From contig NC_037321.1 in NCBI RefSeq assembly GCF_000143535.2, positions 930,001 to 994,000 of the forward strand: a stretch of DNA of 64,000 nucleotides. The letters are read 5' to 3'. Source of the stretch: Botrytis cinerea B05.10 (lineage: Eukaryota; Ascomycota; Leotiomycetes; Helotiales; Sclerotiniaceae). Both the position numbers and the translations under genes were made by a program. Below are positions 44,833 through 55,587 of the stretch, one piece after another. Positions within the stretch are counted from its first letter, which is position 1. Each line of letters starts with the position of its first letter. The notes below the pieces were generated by a model, which saw only the letters and a program-made list of their open reading frames with translations, made no database searches and was not told the origin of the DNA.

Positions 44833-47346
44833 TTAAGCAACAGTAACAGTCCCCGCCACCCTCAAATCCCTCGAACTAGCCCCAACATTCACGACATAAG
44901 TCCCCCTAACCACCATCCACTCCTGCGCTGCCGTATCCCACACACTCAAATCTCTCCTCCTCAACGCAAAGCCCAGCGTTTCCTGCTCCCCAGCCGCTAA
45001 CAAACGCGTCTTTTCAAATCCTCTCAACTGTCTTACTGGCTCGTCAGCTTCGGCCGGGAACTCCAGGTATAATTGCGCGACCTCGTTGCCGGAGACGGAT
45101 CCGGAATTGGTGATTGTGACGTTGACCGATACGACCTCAGTCCAGAGATCTTCTTTTCCTCCGACGGTTAGAATGCCAGTTGAATATGTAGATGCGAGGG
45201 CGCTGGAGTTGATTATTTCAGTTGCGAGATCGGAGTACGTGAAACTGGTGTAGCTTAACCCGTATCCGAATTCATATCGTGGGGTAACGTTATATGCGTC
45301 GAAGTATTTGTAATCGATAAAGTTACCTTCAGTAAAGTTGCAAACATGAGTTGTGCAGATCTCAACGTTGTAATCTGATTCGTTTTTCGCGATTGTGTGG
45401 GATAAACGTCCGGAAGGATTGACTTTTCCGTATAAGACATCGACGATAGAATCGCCGGATTCTTGTCCGAGAAGCCCGCCGTAGACAACGGCGGTGACGT
45501 TCTCATTCTCGATCCAGGTGTCGACGAGTCGAGCACCAACGGTGTTGATAATGACGACGGTGTTGTTACATTCGGCTGCTACGGAAATGACAAGTGTATC
45601 TTGATCTGTGTTGCGGAGCTCAGTGCGATCGACGCCTTCGCCGGAGAATGCGTTCAAAAACACTAAGCAGACTTCTGCGTCAGTAGCGTATGTAGAAATG
45701 TCCTGACTGAGGGAAGTTCCGCCGCCAAGTCCTGGGGGTCCTCCCCCTCCAAAGCCACCGCCGCCACCTCCGCTCATGGTTCCATTTCCACCAAAGTCTA
45801 CTGCTGTCTGTCGCTTACTCATTCTACCGCCTATACCGTTGGAGATGGTGTTGGTATAGGTGTTATTTAAGATCCAACGAACCATGGTACCGTCCTCTCT
45901 GGCTTGAGTCGTGAGAGCATGCTGAGGAGTAATGAGGTAAGGGAAAGAAGTTTGACCAGATCCAGAACCACCTGCAAGATGGCCTTCATAAACCATCTTA
46001 GTTTCGTCGATAGTGAACTCGTAGTTTGGTCCAGCCATAATCGGGCCTGCGTGTGAACCGAAGATGGCTATGCTTAATGGATTAGAAAGAGGCAAAGCAT
46101 TGTTGGTATTCTTGAGTAAAACCAACGAAGCCGCACCATTTTCTCTCACAATAGCACTGTGATTTGCTCGAACATCGCGGTATGTTGTAGAGCTAACGTG
46201 CGAAGGCTGGCTACCATTATTGAGGTTGACATAGTAGTATCCCATGACATTTCGCATGGCCATATCGTCAAGCCGTTCTTGTGAGAGTGTACCATTAGCG
46301 AGACCAGTAGCGATAGTAGCATTGCTCCAGATCCTCGAGCCTCCAAAGTCGAGACCTCCATTTGCAGAACCAAAAGCAGTCGATTGGGCACCTTGATCTG
46401 GGAATACAAGCCCTGGGTATCCAAGCTCGGTCTTTAGATAATGCATCAAAAGATCGGAGTTTTCGCAAGAGAGTGTGCCATTGACTTGAGTCATAGCACA
46501 CATTACTGCACCCATCCCATTCTTAACACCATCATAGAATGGTGCGAGATATGTCTCGTGAAGTGTTTTATCATCAGTGTTGGAGGTGTATGGAGCAATA
46601 TCACTATGGCCAAATGCTTGTCGATTGGTTTCTTGCTCATTGAGAAGGAAATGCTTACCTCCTGGAATGCTGTACCGTGAGGTTAGTATTTGCACAAGAA
46701 AATATGAAGAAAATGATGGAAAATTCAGGGAGAATCAGATCTTATGGAGTAAGTGTAAGAGAAGAGATCAAACATACATTCCTGTCTCTGAGAAGGCTTT
46801 GACACCAAGACCGAACATGATACCGTTCAGGTAACTGTCTTGACCCATTGTCTCGACAAGACGACCCCCCCAAGGAGTGCGACCAAGAGGCTGAGATGTT
46901 GGAGCATTCGTGACCTGCACACCTTTGTTGTAAAATTCGGCAGCAACTGCTTTGAATTGGTTCCACATCATAGTTTTATCCCATGAATGCGCAAGTGCGG
47001 ATGTTTCTGCCCACCCGGTGACATATTCGTAACCTTGAGGACCTTGTGTTCCATCCAAGAAGACAAGTGATGTCCAGTTGGCTGATGCTATATCGTTGCC
47101 AGTGATCAAGTTGAGCTTGTCTTCATTTGAGAGCTCCGCAATGAAAGCTTGAGCTTTGCTGTAAGCGGCAGACCAAGCCCCGAGGTCAACTGATGAAAAA
47201 AAGTCAGCATCAACACCTCGATTGATAATCATTAAAAGCTTACCATTATTGGAACTTAGTAATCCCTCCACTGAAGAAGAGTTTGTGGCACCAACGGTCA
47301 AAGGTAAAAGGAAGGCGCCAACGATATGGCAGTTTTGAACCCTCAT
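44833..47346 (-). CDS. Secreted GH3 beta-glucosidase with glycine-rich insert
   Basis: Exons on the minus strand are 47346-47244, 47189-46778 and 46669-44833, giving 783 residues. I chose the ATG at 47346 because it gives a compact signal peptide (MRVQNCHIVGAFLLPLTVGA). The in-frame ATG at 47457 adds 37 residues. GH3 landmarks are GNDIASANWTSL, PTSQPLGRTPWGGRLVETMG, GGKHFLLNEQE (the substrate-binding Lys-His) and the nucleophile region GLVFPDQGAQSTAFG. There the catalytic Asp is present, but the usual following Trp is Gln. The second sheet domain holds SLVLLKNTNNALPL and the NAFSGEGVDR acid/base region. A run of Gly (MSGGGGGGFGGGGPPGLGGG) is inserted just before ISTYATDAEVCLVFLNAFSG. The C-terminus is a fibronectin III-like domain (VSVNVTITNSGSVSGNEVAQ). 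Many N-glycosylation sites are present. It probably acts outside the cell on beta-glucosides or plant oligosaccharides. Confidence 0.93.
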
Positions 47347-48138
47347 GACTGGCAAAAGAATGAAAATGCTCAAAGGCAGAGAATGAGTGTACAAGGCCGC
47401 GAACAATAGAATGAAAGATGCAAGTGAAGATGAACATGCAGAAACATCGGATGGCATTCATTATAAATATATTTTCTACCCTAGAAAACGCCCTGGGAGA
47501 TTGTCGGCAGGGCTGGCCACTGACATAGGCAACCTGTTTCTGTTGTTTGGATAAGCTCCGCGAACTACTCGTGTGTGGAGACATGATGCTATGTTTGACG
47601 ACATCAGTGGCACAGCCGAGGACTTTGACGTGACAAATTATACTTCTAACCTAGCAAAATCCACGAGATTCAAGAGGAATCCGTAGCACAGGATCTAGAC
47701 ACTTAATGCCATAAGTGTGGTCATCCTAGGATCATGATAACATTAATGGGTTTGTTCACTGATAGAATGGATCCATTGCTAACGGGGAATGAACCATCGT
47801 GTTCAAGTGGACAGTGGACGAGGGGGCAACATTTCAAGAAAAGGCTGATTGAAGGTGGAGAATGGAGAGAAAAAGGAAGGAGACTGCTTTAGACTTAAGG
47901 CACGATGGACGGTTTTCATTGTCAATGTTCCACAGTAGTTGAAACATTGAGACCGATTTTGAAAAGACCAATTTGCCCGCAGTTACCGTTGTCTCCACAG
48001 AGGTGTTATGAGAAGTCCAGCAAGGTCCGGGGGGTCTCACATAACCTCGTCGGCTAGCACATTTATATACAAACTGAAAATAAAAGCATAAAATATAGCG
48101 TACCAGCATTTATAAGGTTAAACTAACTTGTCGGGAAT
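47347..48138. other. Upstream region of the beta-glucosidase
   Basis: About 790 bases lie upstream of the beta-glucosidase start. No independent gene was seen. It should contain the beta-glucosidase promoter. Confidence 0.35.
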
Positions 48139-49371
48139 ATGGCTCTCCTCATAAATCGAGTTCAAGAACATGCATTAGTGTGGACACTTGACGCACGACC
48201 AAAGTGGCCTCGGAAACAGAGTGGCAATGGAGCCAAATTCGTCGATGCTATCTCAGGTATATGTGATTGTGGAGTCAAAGACATTGAAGATATCGACTGG
48301 GAATGTAGTACTAGGACTTTCTTGGTTTACCGGTAGATGGAACGGGTAAGAACCTTAATGCATGCTTCTGATTGTCATGGTGGACGGGTGGGCCATGAGG
48401 AGTGGATGTGCCAATGCCAAAAAAGACAAGATGCCTCAAACGTTTGTAGAATCGTGGAAGATAAAGACATTGCAGTACTACCTGCCCAAGGAGGCTTTCG
48501 ATATTGGAGTTCTAACATAGCTAGGACAGAAGTAATCGGCGTTGCTTGGACAAGGAAGTTGATAACCTTGGACCCCTTAACGCTGAAGGGACCAAGAAGC
48601 AATATTCGCTGATTGTAACGCAATTATCAAGTATGACAATGGAGCTGCGCCGAATAACAACGAATTTGAAGATGTCGATAATGTTGTATCATGCTTTGTA
48701 TGGCGGTTGCAACTTCTGATAGGTGTAAGTGGCTATCTAGATATTTCTATATGGAGAAGAATTGATGAGGTGAACGGAAGACAAGCTCCATTAGAGTGTT
48801 TAGCGGTGGTCGACTGTCATCACATGATGATATCACATGCCTCGCTTATCACCAAAACCATCCTGGTCCGTCCACCTGATAAGCTTTGTGAGCGGCGGAA
48901 ATTTGATGTCGAGGAGGATTGGGAATCAAAAATCGGAGGGTTACTTCGCGTTGTTTTCGACAACCTTCACCGTGTATGTATGGTGCATTGTCAATGGATT
49001 ACGGCAAGACCTATTTATTCTAAAAGCAAGCCTACCTGAGTAGTTATTGCAGAAGCCTATGCAAATTGTTCACAACTGAATATTGCATCGTTTTCGTCTA
49101 TATCAGAGCCTTGGAAGACATGGGCTCGGTTAATAGTCAAGCTCTGCTCATAATCTTTGCCACTGATGATCGATGCTCTCATGGTGGTCTGCATGGCGTT
49201 AATATCGCACGAAAACTTTCTAGTCTTACAAGGGAAATCACCCTTGCTGCTCAACATGTCTTTGAATCGTATCTAGATATGGGTTATATGAGCCCTTGGA
49301 AGATTCGGAACACAGGCAGATATCAACATGGTTATGGAATCAGACCTAGATTGTTTTGTATCTGCGTCTAG
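48139..49371 (+). pseudogene. Coding-looking debris, possible broken gene
   Basis: Successive short frames on the plus strand (48139-48336, 48337-48612, 48707-49039, 49066-49371) each have a fairly protein-like composition. An example is KFVDAISGICDCGVKDIEDI in the first. Others read ECLAVVDCHHMMISHASLIT and KLSSLTREITLAAQHVFESY. They are separated by stops and frame changes. Some GT..AG pairs exist (for example a donor at 48728 and an acceptor near 49047), but I could not assemble a continuous product. No domain was recognised. It may be an intron-rich gene I failed to resolve, or a decayed one. Confidence 0.25.
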
Positions 49372-49904
49372 ATGAGAAAGTTCTCACCGTTTGGCCTTCA
49401 AAAAGTCGATCTGCAGAAACATTGTCAGTTCAGAGCCAATCTGATGCCTTCATTTCATTTCCATCAAACCTGTATGGGTAGACGGAAGATGGAAAAGCTT
49501 TACTTCCCTTAGATCTTCCATTTATGCCATTACAATTTAATTCGCGGTTCCGGTGGACTGACTGCACTTCTAGCTACAGCTACCTAGATACATAGTTTTT
49601 GATACTTTGAAAAGGCAGGCTAAGTAGAGAAAAGATAGGAGAAATGCCAGGCAGTGGTAATAAAGATTCGGCTCTTCATTATCATCACACATAAAGTATT
49701 CTTTACATCATCCTGAGACCTTTTTCTTATAATTCGGCCTCGCCATCTACCTTGGTAAACTATCTGTCTACAGTCTACAGCCACCAGTAAACTTCCTTTG
49801 ATGAGAGTTGGAAGTTGCGATGAACATTAATAGACTGACACCTCATTGTTTCATGGCTTGATATCTGGACCGACACATATGTAATCCGTCAAACTCGACA
49901 TCCA
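49372..49904. other. Spacer, no gene seen
   Basis: This is about 530 bases downstream of the acylphosphatase gene. No coding signal was found. Confidence 0.35.
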
Positions 49905-50532
49905 CTATCTTATAACCTCAAATCTCTCCTCGGCCACTCCTTTCTCCTTGAGATCCAGCTCCTTGTCTTCGTACTCTGTGACATTTGCATGAGGTGGTCC
50001 TTCTTTGAGATCTGCGCGTAAACCTTCGATTTGAGAGGCAGAACCTTGAGCTTCGCCTTTCACCTGTCGGAATATGTTGGTTTGGGTTTGGAGCAACAAG
50101 ATTGGACAGAGTATAAGACTCTGGGGGACATTGGAGGAAAGGGAAAGAAAATCAAACGGTATGAATATATGGAACGTACCTTTCCATCATCTGTATTGCG
50201 TACCCAACCAACAACTCCAAGTGCCCTCGCTTTCTTCTGTGTAAACCAGCGAAAATTGACCCCTGAAAACTCCAATCGTCAACAATGCTTTTAGAATCAC
50301 AAGGTGAACGTGACGAGGTGTTGTCGATATGCGTAATTGACTAAACGCATATTCTATAACGAACCTTGAACTTTCCCGCTCACTGTAAAGGCTATCTGTA
50401 TGGATTTTAGTTGTGGAATAGAGTTATCAAGCGAACAAGATGCTTGCAGTACTGCTGAAGGATTCAAGTGGGCGAGAGGGTCACGGGTAATCATGTACAT
50501 ACACGTTTATCCAGTTCCTCTTCGCGACCCAT
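49905..50532 (-). CDS. Acylphosphatase
   Basis: There are four short exons on the minus strand: 50532-50503, 50395-50365, 50262-50180 and 50063-49905, giving exactly 100 residues. The donors are GTATGT, GTTCGT and GTACGT. The spliced protein reads MGREEELDKR, then IAFTVSGKVQGVNFRWFTQK, KARALGVVGWVRNTDDGKVK and GEAQGSASQIEGLRADLKEG. This is the complete acylphosphatase fold. The phosphate loop (GKVQGVNFR, with the catalytic Arg) and the catalytic Asn (in GWVRNTDDG) are both present. The length matches the family (about 98 residues). Family knowledge: the enzyme hydrolyses acylphosphates such as 1,3-bisphosphoglycerate and carbamoyl phosphate in the cytosol. No single exon is longer than 53 codons, so the gene is easily overlooked. 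It is divergent from Esf1. Confidence 0.93.
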
Positions 50533-50876
50533 CGTGGATGATAATTCTGCTATAAGCTGTGGAATTGAAATCTATGTGAAGTTTGTATAAGATGGGTGAA
50601 TGTTATTTATATTTAATTTGAATGGATTTCTAATTGATCTCCTAATAAGTCTGGCCAGTAAACTCATTGTCAGACCGATGATCTACATCGTCATTGTTGC
50701 CAGGGACGTGGCTAAGGATGTGGCTGACTGACTAATCAGCGTGTATGCTAATCTCACCGCTTTTACTCTCCACCGGCAGAAACCCGCAATCTCGAAAAAA
50801 AGTTTCTCAGTTCGCAAGTCCAATTCTCCAAGTTCTAAGCTTGTTAATTGCGCATTTTAGAAACCTTCACAGCACA
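50533..50876. promoter_or_regulatory. Shared divergent promoter of acylphosphatase and Esf1
   Basis: 344 bases separate the two start codons. No gene was seen. Co-regulation is inference from spacing. Confidence 0.45.
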
Positions 50877-53027
50877 ATGCCAAAACAAAAGGCTCCCAAG
50901 GGTGCATCGAATGATGCATTCTCTGCTTCTGCAGTCAATGATCCTCGATTCTCCAATTTCACTACCGATCCTCGATTTCGACTTCCTTCGAAGAAACAGA
51001 CCAGAACGAAGATTGACAAACGATTCTCGCACATGCTGAAAGACGATGACTTTTTGAATTCAGCAAAGGTGGATCGATACGGAAGGAAGTTGAGTGGCAG
51101 CGGAAAGAAGAAGGCGCTGGAGAGATTGTATGTTGATGAGGATGAAGAAGACGAGGACAGTGAAAGTGACGATGAGAATGAGGCCGGAGAAGATGTGGAG
51201 GTGGAGGATGACGAGGTGGTGGAAAAGGAATTGAGAAAAGCGGCTGTCGGATATGATCCTGCAAGAGGCGGCGGTTTTTCTTCCTCGGAAGATGAAGACG
51301 AGGATGAGGATGAAGATGACGATGGAGGAGTAGATATTGAAGAGGAAGCTACTTTTCCAGATATGCAAGCAGAACAGCAGGCAGTCGAAATGGGAGAGGT
51401 TTCATCGAGAATAGCGGTGGTTAATTTGGATTGGGACAATATTAGATCGGTGGATCTAATGGCTGTTTTTCAGAGTTTCGTTAAGCCTGGTGGAAAGATT
51501 CATAAGATTTCTATTTACCAGTCTGAGTATGGAAAAGAAAGGATGGAGCGAGAAGAATTGGAGGGCCCACCAAAAGAAATTTTCGCAAAGAAGCACGAAG
51601 AAGAGGATGAGGATGACTCTGAGGATGATGAGGAAGCCGATGACGAAGAATTAGAGGAGAAAATTAAGAAGGATTTACAAAAGGCAGACGATGGTAATGA
51701 ATTTGATGGCGCGGCACTGCGGCAATATCAACTCGAACGACTACGATATTTCTACGCCGTTGTCGTTTGTTCGGACGAGAAAACTGCAGAAAACATTTAC
51801 CAGAAATGCGACGGCACAGAATATTTGAGTTCCGCCAACTTTTTCGATCTAAGATTCATCCCTGATGGTACAGAATTCGATGATGAACCAAGAGATGAGT
51901 GTGAAAAGGTGCCTTCTGGATATAAACCTACTGAATTTGTCACCGATGCGCTTCAACATTCCAAGGTCAAACTCACATGGGATATGAACCCCGAGGAGGC
52001 AAGCCGAAAAGATGCAATCAACCGAGCATTCACAGGTAGTCGCGCGGAAATTGGCGAGAACGATTTACGAGCATACCTAGGAAGTGATTCGGAGGACGAT
52101 GAAGAGGAAGAAGAAGAGGCCGAGGAAAATACCCCTAAATTATCTAAAAAAGAAATTGAGAGACAGAAACTTCGCGCAGCTCTCGGACTTGGAGATGAGC
52201 CAACCAAAAAGAAGAAAGAGAGTGGCCCTGTTGGTGACATGGAGATCACATTCACAGCCGGTTTAAGCGCCACCGCCAAAGGAAATGTTTTCGAAAACGA
52301 GCCCATACCTAATGAAACCACAGCCGAAGCATACATCCGTAAAGAAAAAGAGCGCAAAGCCCGCAGGAGAGAAAAGGCCAAGGCTGTTCGTGAAGGAAAA
52401 GATCCAAATGCTCCTGATGATGAGGAGAAAGAAGTTGAAGCCAAAGAAGATCTCGGATTCGACGACCCTTTCTTCGCAACCGATGAAGCTACCAAATCCA
52501 AAGCAGCTAAATCACTACGCAAGGAAGAACGCAAGAAGAAACACGATGCGAAGCTTAAGGAAGCAGAAGAAAAGGCTTCGAATCGTGCAGAGTTGGAATT
52601 ACTTATGCAGGACAATTCGACGGATAAGGCGGAACATTTGGAACATTTCGACATTGCTGAGATTCAACGCGCCGAGAAGGCGAAAAAGAAGAAGGGTAAA
52701 GGGAAGGGGAAGAAGAGTGAAGAAGTCGAGAGCAAGAGAGGAGGGCTACAGGAAAATTTCCAGATGGACGTTGGTGATGAGAGATTCGGTGATTTGTTCA
52801 AGAATCACGAGTATGCTATTGATCCTAGCAATCCAAAGTTCAAGGGTACGGAGGGTATGAAGAAATTGTTGGAAGAGGGAAGGAGGAAGAGAGGTGAGGA
52901 AGATGATGGGGAGGTCGAAGTGAAGACGAAGAACAAGAAGAGGAAGGTCGAGGGAGAAAAAGAGGATAAGGCGGATCTTAGCAGTTTGATCGAGAAGGTC
53001 AAGAAGAAGTCGAAGATTGTGAAGTAA
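50877..53027 (+). CDS. esf1: Ribosome biogenesis factor Esf1 (NUC153 domain)
   Basis: A single exon encodes 716 residues from MPKQKAPKGA. An in-frame ATG at 50745 adds 44 residues that do not look conserved. The N-terminus has the family block DPRFSNFTTDPRFRLPSKKQ and IDKRFSHMLKDDDF. Two acidic tracts flank it. The central RRM-like region is SRIAVVNLDWDNIRSVDLMA and FVKPGGKIHKISIYQSEYGK. KVKLTWDMNPEEASRKDAIN is the N-terminal signature after the RRM. The C-terminal NUC153 motif is DERFGDLFKNHEYAIDPSNP. Lys-rich nuclear and nucleolar targeting stretches are abundant (KKKKGKGKGKKSEE; KNKKRKVEGEK). Family knowledge: Esf1 binds U3-containing pre-ribosomes and is needed for early 18S pre-rRNA processing in the nucleolus. 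Confidence 0.95.
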   Translation: MPKQKAPKGASNDAFSASAVNDPRFSNFTTDPRFRLPSKKQTRTKIDKRFSHMLKDDDFLNSAKVDRYGRKLSGSGKKKALERLYVDEDEEDEDSESDDENEAGEDVEVEDDEVVEKELRKAAVGYDPARGGGFSSSEDEDEDEDEDDDGGVDIEEEATFPDMQAEQQAVEMGEVSSRIAVVNLDWDNIRSVDLMAVFQSFVKPGGKIHKISIYQSEYGKERMEREELEGPPKEIFAKKHEEEDEDDSEDDEEADDEELEEKIKKDLQKADDGNEFDGAALRQYQLERLRYFYAVVVCSDEKTAENIYQKCDGTEYLSSANFFDLRFIPDGTEFDDEPRDECEKVPSGYKPTEFVTDALQHSKVKLTWDMNPEEASRKDAINRAFTGSRAEIGENDLRAYLGSDSEDDEEEEEEAEENTPKLSKKEIERQKLRAALGLGDEPTKKKKESGPVGDMEITFTAGLSATAKGNVFENEPIPNETTAEAYIRKEKERKARRREKAKAVREGKDPNAPDDEEKEVEAKEDLGFDDPFFATDEATKSKAAKSLRKEERKKKHDAKLKEAEEKASNRAELELLMQDNSTDKAEHLEHFDIAEIQRAEKAKKKKGKGKGKKSEEVESKRGGLQENFQMDVGDERFGDLFKNHEYAIDPSNPKFKGTEGMKKLLEEGRRKRGEEDDGEVEVKTKNKKRKVEGEKEDKADLSSLIEKVKKKSKIVK

Positions 53028-55587
53028 AGAAAAGGACTATTCGGATGTTGTGGTGGCTGTAAATATTTTCTTTCGAGCTATAAAATGATACCATTAATTT
53101 TCAAGGCTATTGCCTTTTCTCTGCAGATGTGCTTTTGTTGGGATAGATAACTAATATCCAGATTTTTTCTACATGATGTGCCATCGTCGCCTTAGTTCTG
53201 AGTCTCACACTGGACATATAGATGAATGTTACATTCATAGATGGAATATTGCTGCGATCATGAAGAAATTGCAAGATGCCAAGATACTATCATACAACCA
53301 CCACTCAAAATAACATGCAGGAGATGAACAGATAGAGTGGTAGATAATCCACAAATAAATGAATAAAGAGTCTGCGGGGAATCAGGAGCTTAAGCGAGTG
53401 GCAAGGAAATCACTCACATGAATAGTATTTTCATAAGTAACGCGTGATAACCGAGGCTTCGAGAAGATGAAATTGGTGGTGTGGTTGAACATACAAATCA
53501 TGATGTGAAAAGGGGATGTTTGTTTAGAGACTATTTCATTCTCGTTTATAAAGTATTGAATTGGATTCTATTGTTCCCTTGTATTCGTTGATGGGATGGG
53601 ATGACTTCTGGATATTGTGGTTTCATGAATACTCTTGATAATTCGCTAGTTCCGTTGAATATCTATTGTTCTTGGCTAATAAGTCTTAAAAAATGAATTG
53701 TATATTTGGAAAGCCGTTTCAGGAACATAGCATCTTCAAACTTGATTTTGGCGAATGCCTCGATTGGTAGAAAATTTCATTCAGTGAATCAAAGGCAGAT
53801 GCAAGCTCTTGCGCCCTTATTCATACCGCCAGCCTCGCTGTCACTGCTACTCTTTCCTGTTTAAGTCAGTCTCATGTGCGGTTTGAATAGAAACAAATTC
53901 CTGTGCAGAGCTTAAACGAATAGAAGGTTCTCTTGGTATTTTCGTGCTACTTTTAGTTCCCCTTCGAATAAGTTTCGGGTCCAATATCTCAATCTTGCTG
54001 GCCGCTAACCATAGGAAATCTTTTACCATTAGCCAGTATAATTCTCAGCTAGATATGCCGCTCCTTATCTCAACATCCGCAAGTATAATTGCTTTAAGAT
54101 TTAGTTTCAGCACCATCAACAAAAAGGGAATAGTTTCGGCAAGAAAAGTACTGTGAGGTTCTTATCCAAATCACCGAGAATTGCAAGCTTGAATTTTTGA
54201 GTGAAGGAATCAAAGAACAAAGCAATCACAGTCTCAACAATCTCACATCAAATCAGGCACACAGCAGACAAAAGCATCATTCTCGGTAGCAAATCAGGTC
54301 GATTTCTTTGCAGAGCTAAACGGTCATATCCCGAAAACAATCGAGATATAAATCCTGATAACCCATTCTACCCCTTCAAGAAGCCCCCAGTTATCTACTT
54401 ATTTCTTCAAATGTGGAAGAAATCAATTCGAACGCGCCCTTAGTGTCCAAGGGAATCAAAGCAGCAGACCGTGTATTACAACCATCTTGAAGAAATTTAA
54501 CTAATTTTACGTTATAAAGTAGATGATCGTCAAACGATATTTACTCTTTGTGTTGGTACGAGAAGGATACGACGGAAGACGTAGCACCCACGAATTGCGT
54601 AGGTCCTGTATGTCTAATTTTATTCTATCTAAAGAGCTAGCTATGTACAGGGAATAGAGGGTCTTATATAGACCTACTACAAGAGCTAGTCTCTTTCGCA
54701 TTCGCTTAGGATTTTACTACAGTAGCCGTTGAATTGAAGTCATTCACTGACTTCACACACTTTGCTTCTCATTTCGTTTTATCTATGAGATAAATCTACA
54801 TGTAATTTCTTTTCATTACTCCTCGAGTAGATTGTTGATGTTTCGTACTGAGAAAAGTTGAAGTAAACAGTGTTAGAGACGCAGCTCATTTCCCAAATAA
54901 GTCTAATATATAATAAAGATATCTTAATCATGATGAATGTGTTATCCTATTGTGAAGTGATTTGACTTAAAATTTGGAATGTATGTGTTGTTGCAAAGTA
55001 TATATGCAAAGTACCTTTGCATGAAGAATGAGCTAGACTAATGATAGTGGTAGATTCAGAACCGAATCAAGTCACATCGTCTAATCATTGAAATTCAGTC
55101 AGAAACATCAGGTTTGAATTTTGTTGCGCTGAGCTCTGGTATCACAGTAATTGCCCAACTTGCCAAAAGTTTGAATTTTCCGTTGAAAATGTGGACTAGC
55201 CACTAGAAATCTAATCTCACTCGACATTTTAAGGCCAAGAAAGACCAAAATTTTGTGCGCAATTTTCAATTTCTCCTGATTGGGCCGCTCACCTCATCTA
55301 ACTTAATCTCAAAACGCTTAAGAATACTGAAAAAGTCTTTGATTCAGTTTCTAGATCTAAACAATTCTATATCCAACTTGATAAACTCTTCTCTTCTTCG
55401 AGAATCCATTCAATATATCTACAATGGAAGCGAACAATAAGAAAACTATAATACAAAATCTATAGAAGCAAGATGTCGGCCTTTTCTTCTCCCTCTGATC
55501 TTTTTATACTCTGATATATATCATTTAGTATACAACCAAGATCACACATAATATTCTAGTCTTACCATCCATACCACAATAACAATG
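53028..55587. other. Gene-free AT-rich stretch
   Basis: This is 2.5 kb between Esf1 (plus) and the cysteine-module membrane protein (minus). Only short chance frames occur (for example 54201-54443). No RNA gene, transposon terminus or repeat was recognised. Confidence 0.35.

Noticed and set aside
50867..51439. Minus-strand 190-codon Ser-rich frame
   Set aside because: It is antisense to acidic D/E codons of Esf1; poly-Ser is the expected complement of GAT/GAG-rich coding sequence.
51953..52654. Minus-strand 233-codon frame
   Set aside because: It is another antisense shadow of the Lys/Glu-rich part of Esf1.
53028..55587. Possible transposon remnant in the AT-rich gap
   Set aside because: No terminal repeats, target-site duplication or transposase/reverse transcriptase motifs were seen.
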